Positions 42,894 to 56,404 of a DNA stretch of 64,000 bases are shown in pieces; within the stretch, counting starts at the first letter, position 1; each line of letters opens with the position of its first letter. The notes under the pieces are model-generated. The model was not told the DNA's origin, searched no databases, and saw nothing but the letters and a program-made list of their open reading frames with translations. A program made the position numbers and the translations under genes. The DNA comes from Sipunculus nudus (taxonomy: Eukaryota > Annelida > Sipuncula > Golfingiida > Sipunculidae), in contig CM049308.1 of assembly GCA_026874595.1 (NCBI GenBank), positions 47,933,327 through 47,997,326 on the forward strand. The letters are read 5' to 3'.

Positions 42894-45800
42894 AGTACGA
42901 ATCATTGAAAATGCTATTGAGACACCGCTTGCTTTTTGCATGCAATGGCTTTTTCCTTTCATATCATAAACCTTAATTATGTAATGTACCTAAAATTTGT
43001 CTTTTTCCATAAAAGAAAATGTATGCATCGGGGTGGCCATGTCGAGTAATCTCGTCTGCATTGAAGTCCTAAAACTGCATGTGACACGCTCATAAACGAT
43101 TCGGGGGGGGGGGGGGTGAAAATGGTGGTCTTTATGGGTACGATTATATCAAAAATGAATTATATGGGTAAAATAAATGTATTGGTTGATCCTCTGTGTC
43201 AAATATTAAGGTTATAATTGATATTTTTTGGTTATTTTAGTATTTTTGTGGCGGCCATTTTGTTTTATGCTAATTAGCTAAAATTGTCCAAGGCTGACAG
43301 CGGCCAAACCTCAATATTTCTCACCTAATATGTAGGCAAACAAATTCCACCGAGAGAAGAAATTTAAGACCATAAAACAAGGTTAGCAGAAAAGTTTACC
43401 TCTGGCTACCGGATGAATTCAGGGTATTCCGAGGATTCTAAATGTGTATAATATAGGAGCTTCAAGTTATTTCACTGTAAATTTTTTAAGCCAATTTATA
43501 AAGGAGGGTAGTTTTACGATAACCAGATCCTGCTTTGGTATAAAGTGGGACCCGTTTTATCAATGATATTTCATTTGAAGAAAAGGGACAAGAAAGGACT
43601 CACAAAGGCAGGGTGGGGGACCATAAACAGCTTTTTAATATCGAATTTCAATACAACCAATTTAAAGCTCATTTCCTGTCCAGCAGCCTTTCCAGCCTAT
43701 GCCCTTCGACTTGAGGCCACGACACAATATTTCAAGGTTTTCCAAGTGTTTCCAAGTGAGGTTGTGGTGAGATATGCCGGTTGTCCCTATCGCCCGTCCA
43801 TTCATCCAATCCTCTATCTTTCTGGATCTGAAGGTTTGTCATGTTGTGTTCGTGGATGCTGGGCGTGTTTTCTTGGTATGCTCCTTGTTTGGCTGGTCTG
43901 CCTGTGTGTTCGCTGCCTGGTATATTTGTGTCCTGGGAGCCACTATAATGTTAGCTGGACGGAGTTGGTCCTGATTGACTGGCTTATTGTTTTAGAGAGG
44001 TTTCTATTTGAGTTATTTTCTAGATTTTAACACTCGAGTGCTTGTAGCATTAACTTTGCAAAAGTGAAAATATTTTTTTTTCACTCTTTTTTTTCTAGCA
44101 TGTAGCTGAATATATTGGTAAGGTGTGAAAGGAGGCTTCAGTTGCTAGTGTTTCTTGCTCAAAGTTCGAGCAGTAAGTCCCACAGGATATGAAAATTTAC
44201 TCACATTTCTGACCCAGGTGTTGTATACGAGAACGCTACTCTGCATTATTAGTTCCTTTGAAAGCAGACCCGTCCGTATAGACATGGGTTCACTCTTCCG
44301 GGAATATATTAATCGTCTTGCAAGCTGTTGTAATGAGTCAGAGTTGTTTATTTGAGGTCATCTCAAGTTAGACATACATTTGTGGTGTGCTATAGTCTGA
44401 GAGAGTCTGTGTGGATGGAGTGGTCTTTATCAAATAAATTAGTGGTTCTCTATTTTTAGCTTTCTGCAACATCCAGACTAACCTTTTCTTTAATCTGAGA
44501 TGGTCTGCAGTTTTCTACAAGCTTTCTGTAGGAAGCCTTTGCCCTCCATATGAAACACAATGGTTTCGGACTTATACAAGAGATTCCTGATCGGTGTTGT
44601 TGCTTGTTGATTGTAGTGCAAGGTTATACTCCATTTTGGATCGAACATGCTGAGACAACGCTGTCTCAATGTGTTCTTAACTACTCCCGTTGAGGTGATC
44701 GCAAGTCTCCTCAACAGTTTTAATCGTTTTTTTTTTTTTTTTTGGGGGGGGGGGGGGGATTTTGCATATGTTATTTCGCGTCATGACTGTCAAGCTTGAC
44801 ACTAAGGTAAGTCGTCTTTTACTTCTTTTCCCAGTGATCCTCACTGGAATGCAATGGTCAGCTGTTTCGCTATTTTGTGGCTTTAGGTGATTATACCAAG
44901 CATACTGTATTGGAGCAGATAATTTTAAGCATCCACTGATCACAGTAATTCGCTGATTGGTTCACGTTTTCATTCAGCCTTCTAGCCCTGAGTTTTGGGT
45001 GTTTAATGATTTGCAACATCTCATCTGCCTTCAATTTTTATTCGGTCATTAATCATTGATAAATGCAACACTTATTAATCGGTGGTCTGATCTTTTTAAT
45101 GAAACATTTCTTCTTCCAAGTGTGGATAAATTATTTGGTTTATACAATGATAAAAAATAAAAATTATGGTTTGAGAAGTAGTACACGATGAATATATTTT
45201 TTATCTTCAATATTTCAGTACATGCTATTGTTGTATGTATAATAACAATACGGAAGTACTTCGACAATGAAAACATAAAAATATGCAAAATAAGCTGAAT
45301 ATATATATCCAAGATGCATTAACAGGGAAATATCTGGTAACTTTCCTCAATGGTTTATTCAGGGTTGTTGTATTACACGTATCCCCACAGAGGTGACTGG
45401 CCATTACACAATCCTACGACTATAGCTTTTTGGTACTCCGTGTCATTAAGGGTTTGAAAACTGCAGCTGTATCCCGGGAGATTGTAATTATTGTATATAA
45501 TGCACAATGCAAAAATGATGCTCTGTGAAATTCTGTTGGACGGGCTATGTCTAGTGTGTAAACGTCTCCTTGCTTGTCATTTCTGATGTAAGTTTTGATA
45601 CGTCTGCATTCAGTGCTATGTTAATGGCAAGGGGAGTGACTGTGTCCGCTGATGTAGGGATTCGTATTTTGGTGTATGTTCTATTAAACAAGAGGAATAT
45701 GAATGTTCTTTCCGCTTGACTAATAAGAAAACTCTGGTCTTTTTGTTTGAGATCCACATATGTTGATCTTAATTATATTGAGGCGTCCAGTATTCCATTT

Positions 45801-46379
45801 TTCGCTACATGCAGTCTGGTTCCTCACTGCACAGAGGGGAGCAGACATTCTTTAATCCGTCGATACGGGCAGGGCATAAGAGGCTCCTCTCTGTGGTTGT
45901 GTAGGCTGGATAGGGTGTGCTATGGTTCTTCCCCGACACCTGCTTTCTTCTGGTCTCTTATTTCTTTAATAATAACTAGCGGCCTCGCGCGGCGAGTATG
46001 ATGGATGGGACATCATCTCTAGGACAAGTGGAGGCAGGGTGGTGACAGCCATAGCGTCTACCACTCGTAGGTAGGTTCTGCACCCTGCACCTAGTGGGGT
46101 CTCAAATTACTCCCAACCTGTTGCTTTCCCCTTCCAGACATATGGGCACCGGTTTTTTTAGCGCCAGCAACTCACCATTTGCCAGAGCGATGTCAGCACT
46201 ACGTGAAAGGAAGGTTGGCTTGACTGGAAAGGCATTAAGCTTGGGCCCATCAACAGTCCTTTCCTTGCTACATAATGGCTATACATCTGCAGGCTTAAAT
46301 ATCATAATAAAAATGTTGTTACTGCAACTGTATTGCAAGATTACCGTAAAGACGGTATAAAAAATATGAGTGTGTTATA
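42894..46379. other. No supported gene; homopolymer tracts
   Basis: Poly-G at about 43103-43117; a T-run followed by a G-run at about 44728-44758. ORFs such as 43545-44030 (+) match no family I know. The left end of the gypsy relic's element probably lies in the last kilobase, but I found no LTR pair. Confidence 0.35.
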
Positions 46380-48757
46380 AGCCGTTTGGTGGCAGAAGAA
46401 TTTCTCGACCACTCCTTGTCCGCTGCAGCGAGCCACCCGCCTATGGGTCTTTGTGAGTTTCATCAGCCTCAATGGTTGCCCCTCGTTTGGTTTTTCCTGC
46501 TGCTCTGTTAGTTCTAGGTTTGGTTGCTGAATGTGACTACAGGTGCTGTTGGTATCTCATCCAGAATATTCTGAACATTTGTTGTGGAGATGATGGTAGT
46601 TCAATGCACTGTATCAGGTTTCTATGGTTTCGTCGGATTGGACTTCTGTACGATATAAGATCGTGGCTGCTTGATTTGAGATACTACAGCTGCTGGTTGT
46701 CATGTTTTCTTTTGACGGAGTGCAACACTATCTCCCTTTCTGAAAGCACAGGCAGGTTTGGTACCTTTGTCGTTATGTTTTTTCTGCCGTTTCTGCCTCT
46801 CACGCAGCTTGTTGTGTGCTCTTATTACACGAGCTTTAATCAAGGATTCTGTGGTTGGTAACATGGAGGGAAGCAAACCACCAGAAAGGATATTACTTTA
46901 CACCAAGAGTGCTTATTGCTGGTTTGAATGGCCCTCTCGACTTGTCCATTGGACTGTTGGTAGCGAGGGTTTGACGTTGTTATCTGAAAATCCACTCCTG
47001 CGAAAACTTGAGAAAATCTTTCCCTTTTAAAGACATGTTGTCACTGACAACTTCCTGCGGAATGCCATGACGTGCGAAATTGTTCTTTGCTTGCTTTATG
47101 ACTTATTTTACATTTTTTCTGAAAGCTGGCAGATTTCTGGGTATTTTGAGTAGTTATCTACCACCACTAAGTAGTCACTGTCTATGTAGTTTATAATGTT
47201 CATCCTCACTTTCATGAACAGGGCGTCTGAAAGATATAGGGGATCATTAGCTCTCTCTGGGTAGCTCTGCTACACTTAAGGCATAATTCTCAATGTTTCT
47301 TGCCATTCCTGGCTAATTCATCACCATAAGTTTAATATATATCTTTTCCAAAATGACCATGTATGAGCTGTAACATAGCTGGTTGTAACGACTGTATGAC
47401 TGCTCTTCTCCTTTGAATATAACAACATCAGCCATGTGCCACTTTTTGATGTTCCAGTAAATTTGTGATCAGAGTGAACTTTATTCTTTGTCTTTGGCCA
47501 GTCTGTGACAATATATCCTTTTACACGCTTTAATGTTGTGTCTCTCTCGGTTGCTTTGGCACGCTCTGGAAATTTAACTGCACTTGTGGGGACATTTGCT
47601 ATCAGCGCGTGAACTGCCATTGTTGTTTCTTCCTCAAGAACTGTATCTGGTGTGCCTTTGATGAATGCACGCGATATTTTTTTCAGCCAAGTACATGTAC
47701 TTGCCGTGCACAATGTTCACTCTCAGTTCATATGGCCGTCACGCATCATCATGTCTTGAAGATGGTGCCTTGCAAAGTCGCTTGTTTAGAATACTCTCTA
47801 GAGGCTTGTGGTCTGTGTGTACTTGTATGGCTTCCTTGCTCCGGATGAATTGGTTATTGGTCAACATTTCCTTTTCAATCTGAGCGTAGTTAGCTTCAGC
47901 TTATATATAATAATGCTATTACACTGTACGCGACCTGTTTGTCTTATTGCATCAGGCATGCTCCCAGTCCATGTTGTAATGTGTCTCGCTGAACTGAGAT
48001 CATGACAAAAAGGCACTAAAATAACTGTACATCTGTTTAGCTGACTTTGTTTGAGGCCATAGGCTGAGACGCTGTTTCCCATATATTCAACTTCACTCAC
48101 TTTGTATTGAACCTTGTCCTTGTTGAAACGATAGCCTTTGGCTCGCGCTGTGTCTAGTACCTGTATAGTATAGGCCTACTTAACGCAGGATGCATCATGT
48201 TCATCCTTATTGGATGCTGTGCATATCAATGTATCAGCTTATCACATGTACACCTTCTGTATCACCAAATGTCTCTTCATATCATGTTATCAGCTTTAAC
48301 ATGTACACCTTCAATATCACCAAATGTCTCTTCATAACTTACAGCTATCACACGTATACCTTCAACATCATCAAATGTTTCTTCATATTATGTTATCAGT
48401 TATTACATGTACACCTTCAATATCACCAAATGTCTCTTCATATCATTTTATTAGTTATCCCCTGTATACCTTCAATATTACCAATGTCTCTTCATTGCGT
48501 TTCTGCTTTACCTCAGTGGCTGAACTTATACCGAAGGACATGCGCTTGAATCTCTTTCTGCCACCTTGCGTTTTGGATATACATGGGTAGGACGATTCCT
48601 CAGATAAATTCACATGATAATAACCATCCTTCATGTCAGGTATAGTGAACACTGTTTTGCCTGGTAACTTTGTCTGAGCAACAGGTGTTGGTATGTCGTA
48701 ACTCTCATGCTTGGTGTATAGAGATTTAGTTTTGGATCAAGGCAAAGTTGTATGGAA
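46380..48757 (-). pseudogene. Decayed Ty3/gypsy pol (RT, RNase H, integrase in the usual order)
   Basis: Minus strand, several frames. RT: YTKHESYDIPTPVAQTKLPG, TVFTIPDMKDGYYHVNLSEE and FKRMSFGISSATE (about 48720-48510), then a tandem-repeated patch, then KGYRFNKDKVQYKVSEVEYM (about 48130-48060). RNase H: NYAQIEKEML and IQVHTDHKPLESILNKRL (about 47900-47780), ending KYMYLA and SRAFIKG. Integrase: VVVDNYSKYPEICQL (about 47165-47120), HGIPQEVVSDN-like and NPRYQQSNGQVERAIQT (about 46970-46920), a WQPAAVV...QPRSYIVQ module (about 46690) and a terminal RTRSGREILLPPN (about 46390). Frameshifts and stops throughout. No gag or LTR found, so it is a truncated old copy. Confidence 0.85.
48230..48510 (-). 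repeat. About 55-bp tandem repeat made from the RT active-site region
   Basis: Five units, anchors AAATGTCTCTTCA at 48267, 48322, 48373, 48428 and (shortened) 48483, spacings 55, 51, 55 and 55. On the minus strand each unit reads in one frame as EETFGDIEGVHVI plus T/A-D-N/D, the stretch around the RT catalytic aspartates. The unit length is not a multiple of three, so the frame is lost between units. Confidence 0.8.
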
Positions 48758-48759
48758 CC

Positions 48760-49229
48760 ATTCGTTTAAGCTCAGCTGACTGAAAGTCAACTGAGGTATG
48801 GGAAAGGCGCTTTGTCCGTCGTCCGTCTGGTCGTCCATTAGCAGGGCACAAATCGTAACCGCTATAGTGTAGTAGGATGGCCAACCTATGGAACCATACA
48901 TCTACACCAAAATATATACTTTTATCATCCGACATCAGTTTGGTCCTTAGGTCCTACCATTCATGAAACCAGTTGAGCCCAAGCTGAAATATGCGAGCGT
49001 TTTTGTACAGAGTGGCCTTAAGTTGCCAATGTTGAACTGAATAGATGAATAGATTCCACTTTTTTTGGACCTTTTACTTGTAAATTCAATTTGTGGATTT
49101 AAAATGAGAGCGATGTATATATGTATGATATACCAAACTAAGGCTCAGGAAGCCCCCTTAGTAGCTCATAATACAAAACATATTTATATGATGTTAAATA
49201 AGTTCTGACGGCTAAAATTTAAAATTCAT
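48760..49229. other. No gene seen
   Basis: Unique AT-rich sequence with a short GTCCGTCGTCCGTCTGGTCG tail (about 48812-48833) of the dispersed-repeat kind. Confidence 0.4.
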
Positions 49230-49400
49230 CAGGCGCGAAACCAGGAGACCCCCCCCCCCCCCGCCCCCAACCACCAACCTTTTTTTAAACCAATTTTAAA
49301 CCATGACAGGTAAATTGCTCGAAATAATCACACGTTGATACCCCTTGACAACCCCCCCCCCCCCCCCCCCCCCTGCAAAAAAATCCTGGATCCGCGCCTG
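49230..49400. mobile_element. 171-bp MITE with terminal inverted repeats and TTCAT target duplication
   Basis: The left end is CAGGCGCGAAACCAGGA; the right end read backwards is CAGGCGCGGATCCAGGA. TTCAT flanks both sides (49225-49229 and 49401-49405). The inside is mostly two long C-runs (about 49250-49267 and 49351-49373). Too short for a gene. The superfamily is not assigned. Confidence 0.85.
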
Positions 49401-49405
49401 TTCAT

Positions 49406-50850
49406 GTGCAAATAACCGGCAACATTCTTTCTGTCAGTAGCTGCTGATGTCCCGGTTATATATTTACCCTTTTAATCCAGGTATATATCGTTCTGAAAAA
49501 TTGGTATCGTAACTCAGGATTTATCGGATTTAAATCACATTTATTTCGTGTTTTTTATCGCAGTTATTTTGCGATTTCAAGAAATGAAAATTTGTTCTCA
49601 AGCTGAAACAGGATATTAAAAATCAATTCTTGTAACTATTGTTAGCAAATTGGTTGTATGAATTGTATGGTTTTTTTCTGTTTTTTTTTTTAATTTGCTC
49701 CAATTATATTTAAATGGGTCTGACTGAAATTTTCTATTTCAATTTTGCGATCGGATGCAAAATATAAATGACCAGGAATAACAGTAGAATGCTTGATATA
49801 TTTATTAATTTCAAAATTACTTTTGAACTTGCATTATTTTTCTGTTTAATTGTGTCATCAATTTCTATCAAAGGATTAACTTGATCCAAGATCAATGTTT
49901 ATTAAATTCAAGGTCAATCCTTGCTACCCTAATTAGGAATTCATTTAATAAAAATATGTCACAAATGAATGGCCAGTTTAACCCAAAGTGGACCATTCAT
50001 TGCGAAATTTTAAAACTCTTGATAAATATTGTAAAGAGAGGGTTCATTTTTTAAGATCCATTGCAAAATATTATAGTCCAAACCGTGATAAAATGAAACA
50101 AAAATCCAGGTGAAGCCACACACCTTATACCAAAAATGAATCTGTCCAACATCAAAGTTTATTTGATCTGATCATCAGCTTTTTGTGATTTTGCACTAAA
50201 CATGATGATACAATATTATTCCTAAAGCATGGTTGCAAAATTCATAATAACATTTCATTAGATGAAAAATGGGCGAAAATTCAGACACGCCAAATTGACC
50301 ACTTCCACAGTATATCCTCTGAGCTATGAGGCTCGTAAATACCCCCAAGAAAAATTAAAAAAAAAAAATACATAAAACCTACACTGTCTTGTTAATTAAT
50401 GCATGGATTGCCATGGACCTTGCCTTTAATATTTACCATGGCTAGTTTGTCAGTGCCCGAAAACTGGTGGTGCCATCTGTATTATTTTCTAATTTTTACG
50501 ATTTTTTTCTGTTTTTGAGACCATCAAATGACAGCAGTTTCTCAGCTGTGGTTTCATACAGTGTCCTGAAACCCAGTGTAATTATTGATTATGATTGTTT
50601 TTTTCAGTTCCGGCGCCACCTGAGGGTTTTCTATTTTTTATGCATTTTCCCTTTATTTTGAGATTACCAAATTATATTGATACGATCAGATTCGCAACTG
50701 TGGTATCATCTGTGTACTGAAACTTTGTGATTTTATAAGGGCCCCGCTTGAATAAGCAGATGTCCTTTATTAATCACCCTGTCTGTCCGTCCGTTCTTCT
50801 GTCTATTTGTCCGTCAAATTTGTTTCCTGATGATAATCCTGATTAGATTG
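49406..50850. other. No gene; weak GGTGGTGCCATC and CGGCGCCACC motifs
   Basis: AT-rich sequence. Variants of the GGTGGCGCCACC palindrome occur at about 50468 and 50612. Confidence 0.4.
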
Positions 50851-50859
50851 ACATATGGA

Positions 50860-51265
50860 TTTCAAACTTTACTTATATATGGCCAACCCCTCACGCAAGA
50901 ACTCTATTAATTTTAGGGTCACAAGGTCAAAGGTCAAGATCACAGGGGCCATCTTTCCACATATTTGTTTCTTGATGATAATTTGCATTGACATATTGGT
51001 TTCAATCTTGACTTATATATGACCCATGAATTATGAAAGAACCCTTTTGACTTTAGCGTCATGTGGTCAAAGAACAAGGTCACAAGACCCACGACCAACT
51101 TCTTTAAAATGATTGTGGATGTATTTTAAGCCAAACTTTCCATCCCAAACCTTCCATCTTCCAGATATTGCTCACCTGCCAATAGTGGAAGAAACTTTTG
51201 GATTTCGGGTCACAAGGTCAAAGGTCAAGGTCAACGGGCCAACTATCCACATATAAGTTTCCAAA
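50860..51265 (-). repeat. Inverted relative of the 290-bp nuclear-receptor-motif repeat
   Basis: About 1.5 units in the opposite orientation to 57640-59330. AGGTCAAAGGTCA occurs at 50924-50936, and AGGTCAAAGGTCAAGGTCA at 51215-51233. Shared landmarks are GATTGTGGATGTATTTTAAG and CCATCTTCCAGATATTGCTC read against the other block. Confidence 0.8.
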
Positions 51266-53976
51266 TGATGACACCAGTTGGCTTCAAACTGATCACAGGA
51301 CCCATATTTTTAAAAAGCTAATAAATGTATCCTTAAAGACAAATTCAGCTGAGCGTCGAGACCCATGGGTCCCTAGTTCTCAGTTATCACAAGGTTGTTT
51401 TACAAGTCAATTGGCCTGTCAACATTATCTGTCATTATCTATGGATACTTTTGACTGGAGCATCTCTATAGCTTTCTTCAGCTTTGGCCGTCCAGTATAT
51501 GGCACCTTCCGTGGTCTCTGAATGTTACCACATCTGCTTTCAGTTCAATATTATATTTCATATGGTAACAGCCCTATGCCAGTGAAAATGTCCTTAAATG
51601 TTGCATGACTATTTCCTTGGTCAGGGGCAACTGTTTGGTACATGTGTAAAACGTCTTGCACCGTTAACGGATGACTGTTTCGTCGCCTCCCCATATATAG
51701 AGATAAGTTGTATTTGGCCACGATATGATCATATTTTCCGGAAAAGGCAGTTTTATTTTCAGTTTCACGGATGGAATGCCATTAAAACTTCTTCACCATA
51801 GCAAAAGTATCTTACTTTCAATACAACTGCAACATATTGGCAACTGTATGATGATTTTACTTTAGTTATTGTGTAGTTTGGTCTAAGAAGACACGGGTCG
51901 TACTGCTCATAACCGCAATGACAGAGGCAGTTAGAATGTATATGTAGCGGCGATAATGTTTTGTGTAACGTAACTGAGCCCGTTTTATAAGAATAATAGA
52001 CTTAATTAAGCAGGAAATTTATGCAATTAGCTTATCATAACAGAATTTTGTCTTTTTTAAAAAATTAGATGTTCGAGTTACAAAGGGGTTTTCTCCCTTT
52101 TATAGACACATCATACAGAGGTTAGAATACCACCCAAGTGCAAACATTGGGAGGTGACTATAAAATGGACTCTCAGATAGATCTAACATTTTATAGTGGC
52201 TACGTAAGCAGCTTTGTCTTGACGGACTTGACGGCTCGGGCAGAACCTGAGAAGGCGCAGGAGGCGGCTGTGTGCAAGCTTTTAAGTCTGATGTATAGTT
52301 ATGGTTGTGTAACCAAACGTCTGTTATAGTAGAACTGTCTCTGTTGTTACTGCTCCCCACCCCCCTAATTTTGATAAAGCTCGAGCGGCTTTATCGCTTA
52401 GCTAGAAAGCTAGCTATCCGGGCCTGTAACCCCGGTCAATCGTTAAAATACTTGGGAAGTCAGGAAAAACTATACATTTGACTCCTTAACGTGGGGATAG
52501 AGTTGACTTTCTGGCTGAGTTGGGCTTGTACGCGTAAATATGGCGAGAAGCAGAATAAAAGGTCAACTGGACTCAGTGACGTCACAGCAGGTCTTGCTGA
52601 GCACTCAGTGTTGTTGCGTTAATTTGTGAGACTCGCAATTAACGGAGAGTGCACTATTGCCACGTGAGTGACAAAATATAAATTCTCAGACTGTTTAGAC
52701 ATTATTTGATTATTTCCTTGTATTGATCTGTTAACCAGCCTGTACAGCTGGTTGATAAGCTGACCCACAGCCTCAATCTGGGTTCGGATGCGTGTATTTA
52801 ATAAGCTCTAGTGATAGAGCAGAAAATTATCCATTAGTTATTTAACTGGTTTTATTTTGTCAGCAATAAAGCTATATTGTTGAATCTATGATTTTGTATA
52901 ATAAAGTGTTGGTAATCATATCGTTTTTATTTTGATTTAAAATAGTATATTGTTTTGGTAAAGGCATATAAATATAGGCCTATATACTTGTGTCAGTTGA
53001 CATTCAGATAGTTATAGCGTATGATAAACTGAAGACCTTGTTTGGACTAGTTCTATAGTTGATGATGACCAGTTCAAGTGAACAGTGGTTAGATTGGGTG
53101 ACCCCTGGTGGGCATAGTGAGCACTTCCCCCTGTAGCATAGAATAAGTCGTATGTTAAGTTACTGTGGATCAGACTGGTTTTGGGATGTGGAGCCCAAAA
53201 AAAACATTTTTGATTAATGTGATACGAGCTACAGAGTACAACCCATTCCTGAGAGTAATAGAGCCACTTAGTCAGAGACAAACACTAAAAGTGCAGGTGG
53301 CTAAATAGTCCCCTGTTCGTTAGCCGTGACAACCCGACTCATTAGGCAATCGGATAATTGAGCTGGTAAGCCTACTCGAGTCGTGATACTAGTAATATGG
53401 AGGATGGTTGCATTCATATTGTGGTGAACGGCCCATAATCTCAATATTATGCTTAAAATGGTGAATAAACACAATAGTATATATGTGAGCTCGCAACCCA
53501 AACTGAAACACCGTCTCCATGGACACGGGTCATTTTCTGTGTCGCCTGCAAGTTGCCTAGCTGCGTCCCGTAACCCGTGCGAGCCATGCTTGTGTTCATG
53601 CGGTCATAAATTCAACAAACATGCCGAGGGGTTTACCAATGTGCTGGGTTAAGCAGGAACTTTTCACGCTCATATTTGGTATTATTAGAAAGTACACAAA
53701 GAATGCTAACGAATGGTCTGGTTTATGTTGATTGACAGTGTACCTGTAGCTCGTGAAGCGTTTTCAGAAATGACGAAAATATTTGCATCTTCATAAGGCC
53801 TTATATTATAATGCGATCTTCAGACGTAGATGTCACGACACTCTGGCGCAGTTAATCTGGTCGTAATGCCAGAGGGTCAATATGACGCTACCTGTTCGTG
53901 CACTAACACCATTACCTATGTTGCCATTATGACAAGGTTCTGTATGTGGGAAACCTCTCACCAAGAAACAAAAAGA
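51266..53976. other. No supported gene
   Basis: Holds short ORFs (51598-51801, 52138-52329, 53449-53652) without a match to any family I know. A stretch at about 52340-52700 with AATAAAAGG and ACGTCACAG motifs could be part of an LTR, but I see no partner. Confidence 0.35.
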
Positions 53977-54960
53977 CCCAGATAAGTTTTGCACAGATTT
54001 CGACATTCACTTCGAAACCATTGCGGGATGGAATGGCTGGACGGAACCCGAGAAAGCCTTGCAGCTCGCTATATGTCTAAGGAATGAATACAGAAGACAC
54101 TCCATGACGTATCTTTTGAGAAACGACATGATTACTCGGCCCTGAAGGATGCCTTAGCTAAAACGTTTAGTCCACCGTGCAAAGAGAGTGCGTTTCGGGC
54201 AGTGTTTCGCGAGTGTAATGGAGGCATGAAAGACACCTTAATGGATAATGGAAGTGAGGTTTCGCGTCTTTTGCCAGTGATGCCATAGACGTGATAGCCA
54301 GGGACCAGTCTGTTAGAGGAATGAGTGATATTGAGCTGAAGGGACATTTGGATCTCAGTTTTCCATTCAGTCTGGAGGAAGCTGTTAGCCTCGCAACTCA
54401 ATATGAGTCGTGTGAGGAAGGCAAAGGTGTCAGGCAAGATCGTTAGTTCCCGCCCAGACCAGCTCTTGTAGATGTTCCGGGGACGGAACTGACGAACAGA
54501 TAACGCAGCTCCAGGAACAATTGAAAAATTAGATGACCAATGAGACAAGCACTCGAGACGTTAACCAGACTGTAAGTCGCCAGTTAGAGTCTCTGACTGA
54601 GCCGGTTTATAAGCTATCATAAGTGTTGGCCTGAGCAAGTCAACCGTGGTCAGTTGACCCAAGCGATAGTGAGGCCAAAAATATATGGAATCCATCCCCG
54701 GGGAGACATGTTCGGATCGAGGACCGGTACATCTGTGTTTAGGTTGTGGCCAGCCTGGCCACTTTAAGAGAAACTGTCCAATAGGACAAAAGAAACCACC
54801 AGATATGACTAACAAGAGAAGATATACCAAAGCAAGTGAGAGTACCTAGAGTACCAGCATAAAGGGCGGATGGTTGATAGAGGGTGTCATCCAGAATAAA
54901 GCTGTCGACCTTCTGGTTGATAGTGGTTCAGATATGTATTTACTTAACTTACTACTCCTT
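53977..54960 (+). pseudogene. Decayed gypsy gag-nucleocapsid-protease fragment
   Basis: Reads DPDKFCTDFDIHFETIAGWN and GWTEPEKALQLAICLRNE, then in other frames RHDYSALKDALAKTFSPPC, ARDQSVRGMSDIELKGHLDL and PFSLEEAVSLATQYES (gag). An intact zinc-knuckle pattern CX2CX4HX4C is at 54736-54777 (CLGCGQPGHFKRNC), and a protease DSG motif (LLVDSGSDMY) at about 54910-54939. Several frameshifts and stops. No RT or integrase follows, so it is cut off after the protease. It is a different lineage from the element at 33165. Confidence 0.8.
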
Positions 54961-56200
54961 CTTTCGGAAGCTCCCGTGTTATGCCAGGCGTAAGCTGAGA
55001 GATTCTGGTTGTGACATCAGCACTGCCTCGGGAGACCCGATGAACGATGGTTCTTGATTGACAGGAAGGTGTACGTGTTTGGTACATGTTACAGGCTGAA
55101 TCGAATGACAGCTGCCACAGAGTAAGACTAAGTGAGTCTCTTGAGGTACCACCCAGACACGAGGTAAAGCACCTGCCTTGTTGGATAAGCGCAGGGTTCG
55201 AAACGGCCAACCTGAGATGTAGATCAGTCATTTTATGAAAAAATAGGCCTAAACCACAACAAATTGCAACAGGATAAAATTTTTCACCATTCATCTCAGC
55301 AATACCTATATATTAACAAACTATAAGTCTACCGACAAAAATTGAGTGTGTTTAACTATTTGTTAAATATATGTTTAATTTACTTAAATCCAATAGAGCC
55401 CCCACACCCTATTTGTATGCACATCTCAACTTGTTCTTTTGAGTCTCTCCGCGTCAGTGTGAATGATACAACCTGAATGTTGTGTAACACGCATTATAAC
55501 TAAAAGAAAATGACGTGAGGTATTTCCTACGCTCTTTACACAGCGCTTTAGGCATACTACCTATATCGTAAGCGCTGTTTGGTTTGACCTCGTATCCTGA
55601 ATCCCTACACCAGAGGGGAGCACTGTATTTTGGTCCAATCAGATGAGACCTGTGCTGGAAGATAAAACGGTTTGACAGCCAAGCAAGGAATACACGGAGC
55701 CAATGTTGTTCATTTCGTTTTGAGTGACAACTCATCGTCCCGGCAACCGTTTGAACAGGCCACAGGCTTAGAGAGAATGGCCCTACACGTGGTTTCTGAG
55801 CGGAGCCTGATGCCAGTCGAGTGTTTGTTGACTGGCATTTGGTTGGTTGCTAGTCACATCAGCAGTTTTTTTTTTCAGCAGACAGGCCCAACATTTTGTG
55901 TTTAAGTGCATCATAAACGGTCAAAGCAGGCAGCGGGAAAATCAGTAGCTTCTTTAGAAGCGCAAGATTGCCTCTGCCTCAGGAGCGTAGGTACCGCCAG
56001 AGAGCAGATTCACCGGTATATTTCGTAGTTAAGAGATTGATAATGTACTTAAACCTGCGGTATTTATTAAAGCTATATTTTTATTGACAGGCCGAACTAA
56101 ACATGCAATTAATTTAAAAGGTTTTAATTAAAGCCTTAATTTCTTTCGTTTTCTTTTTGCATGTAATCTAATGCGTTTTTTTCCGCTTTTCCCCGTGAAA
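54961..56200. other. No supported gene
   Basis: Possibly the remainder of the retroelement, but no motif is readable. Confidence 0.35.
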
Positions 56201-56201
56201 T

Positions 56202-56398
56202 CAGGGGCGGATTTAGGAAGGGGGGGGGGGGGCCTCCAACCTAGGGGCACTAATGGCCAAGCCTATAAAAGGTCCCCAGGTTTGGCTATCGTGGGGGAGG
56301 TCCAGGCAGCAAAAAGTGGCCTGAAACCCTTAAAAAAAGCTTGCGGCGGCTGAGAAAAAGGTTCCGACCCCCCAATATCCCCCCAAGATTCGCTTCTG
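56202..56398. mobile_element. MITE-like element with imperfect inverted ends
   Basis: The left end is CAGGGGCGGATTTAGGAAGG followed by a G-run; the right end read backwards is CAGAAGCGAATCTTGGGGGG. The flanks GAAAT and GAAAA are a poor target duplication. The style resembles the element at 49230 (CAGG-GCGGAT...CAGG ends) but they are not the same sequence. Confidence 0.55.
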
Positions 56399-56404
56399 GG
56401 AAAA

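Noticed and set aside
43545-44030. 161-codon plus ORF with a hydrophobic C-terminal half
   Set aside because: No recognised domain, no splice context and AT-rich surroundings; not enough to call a gene.
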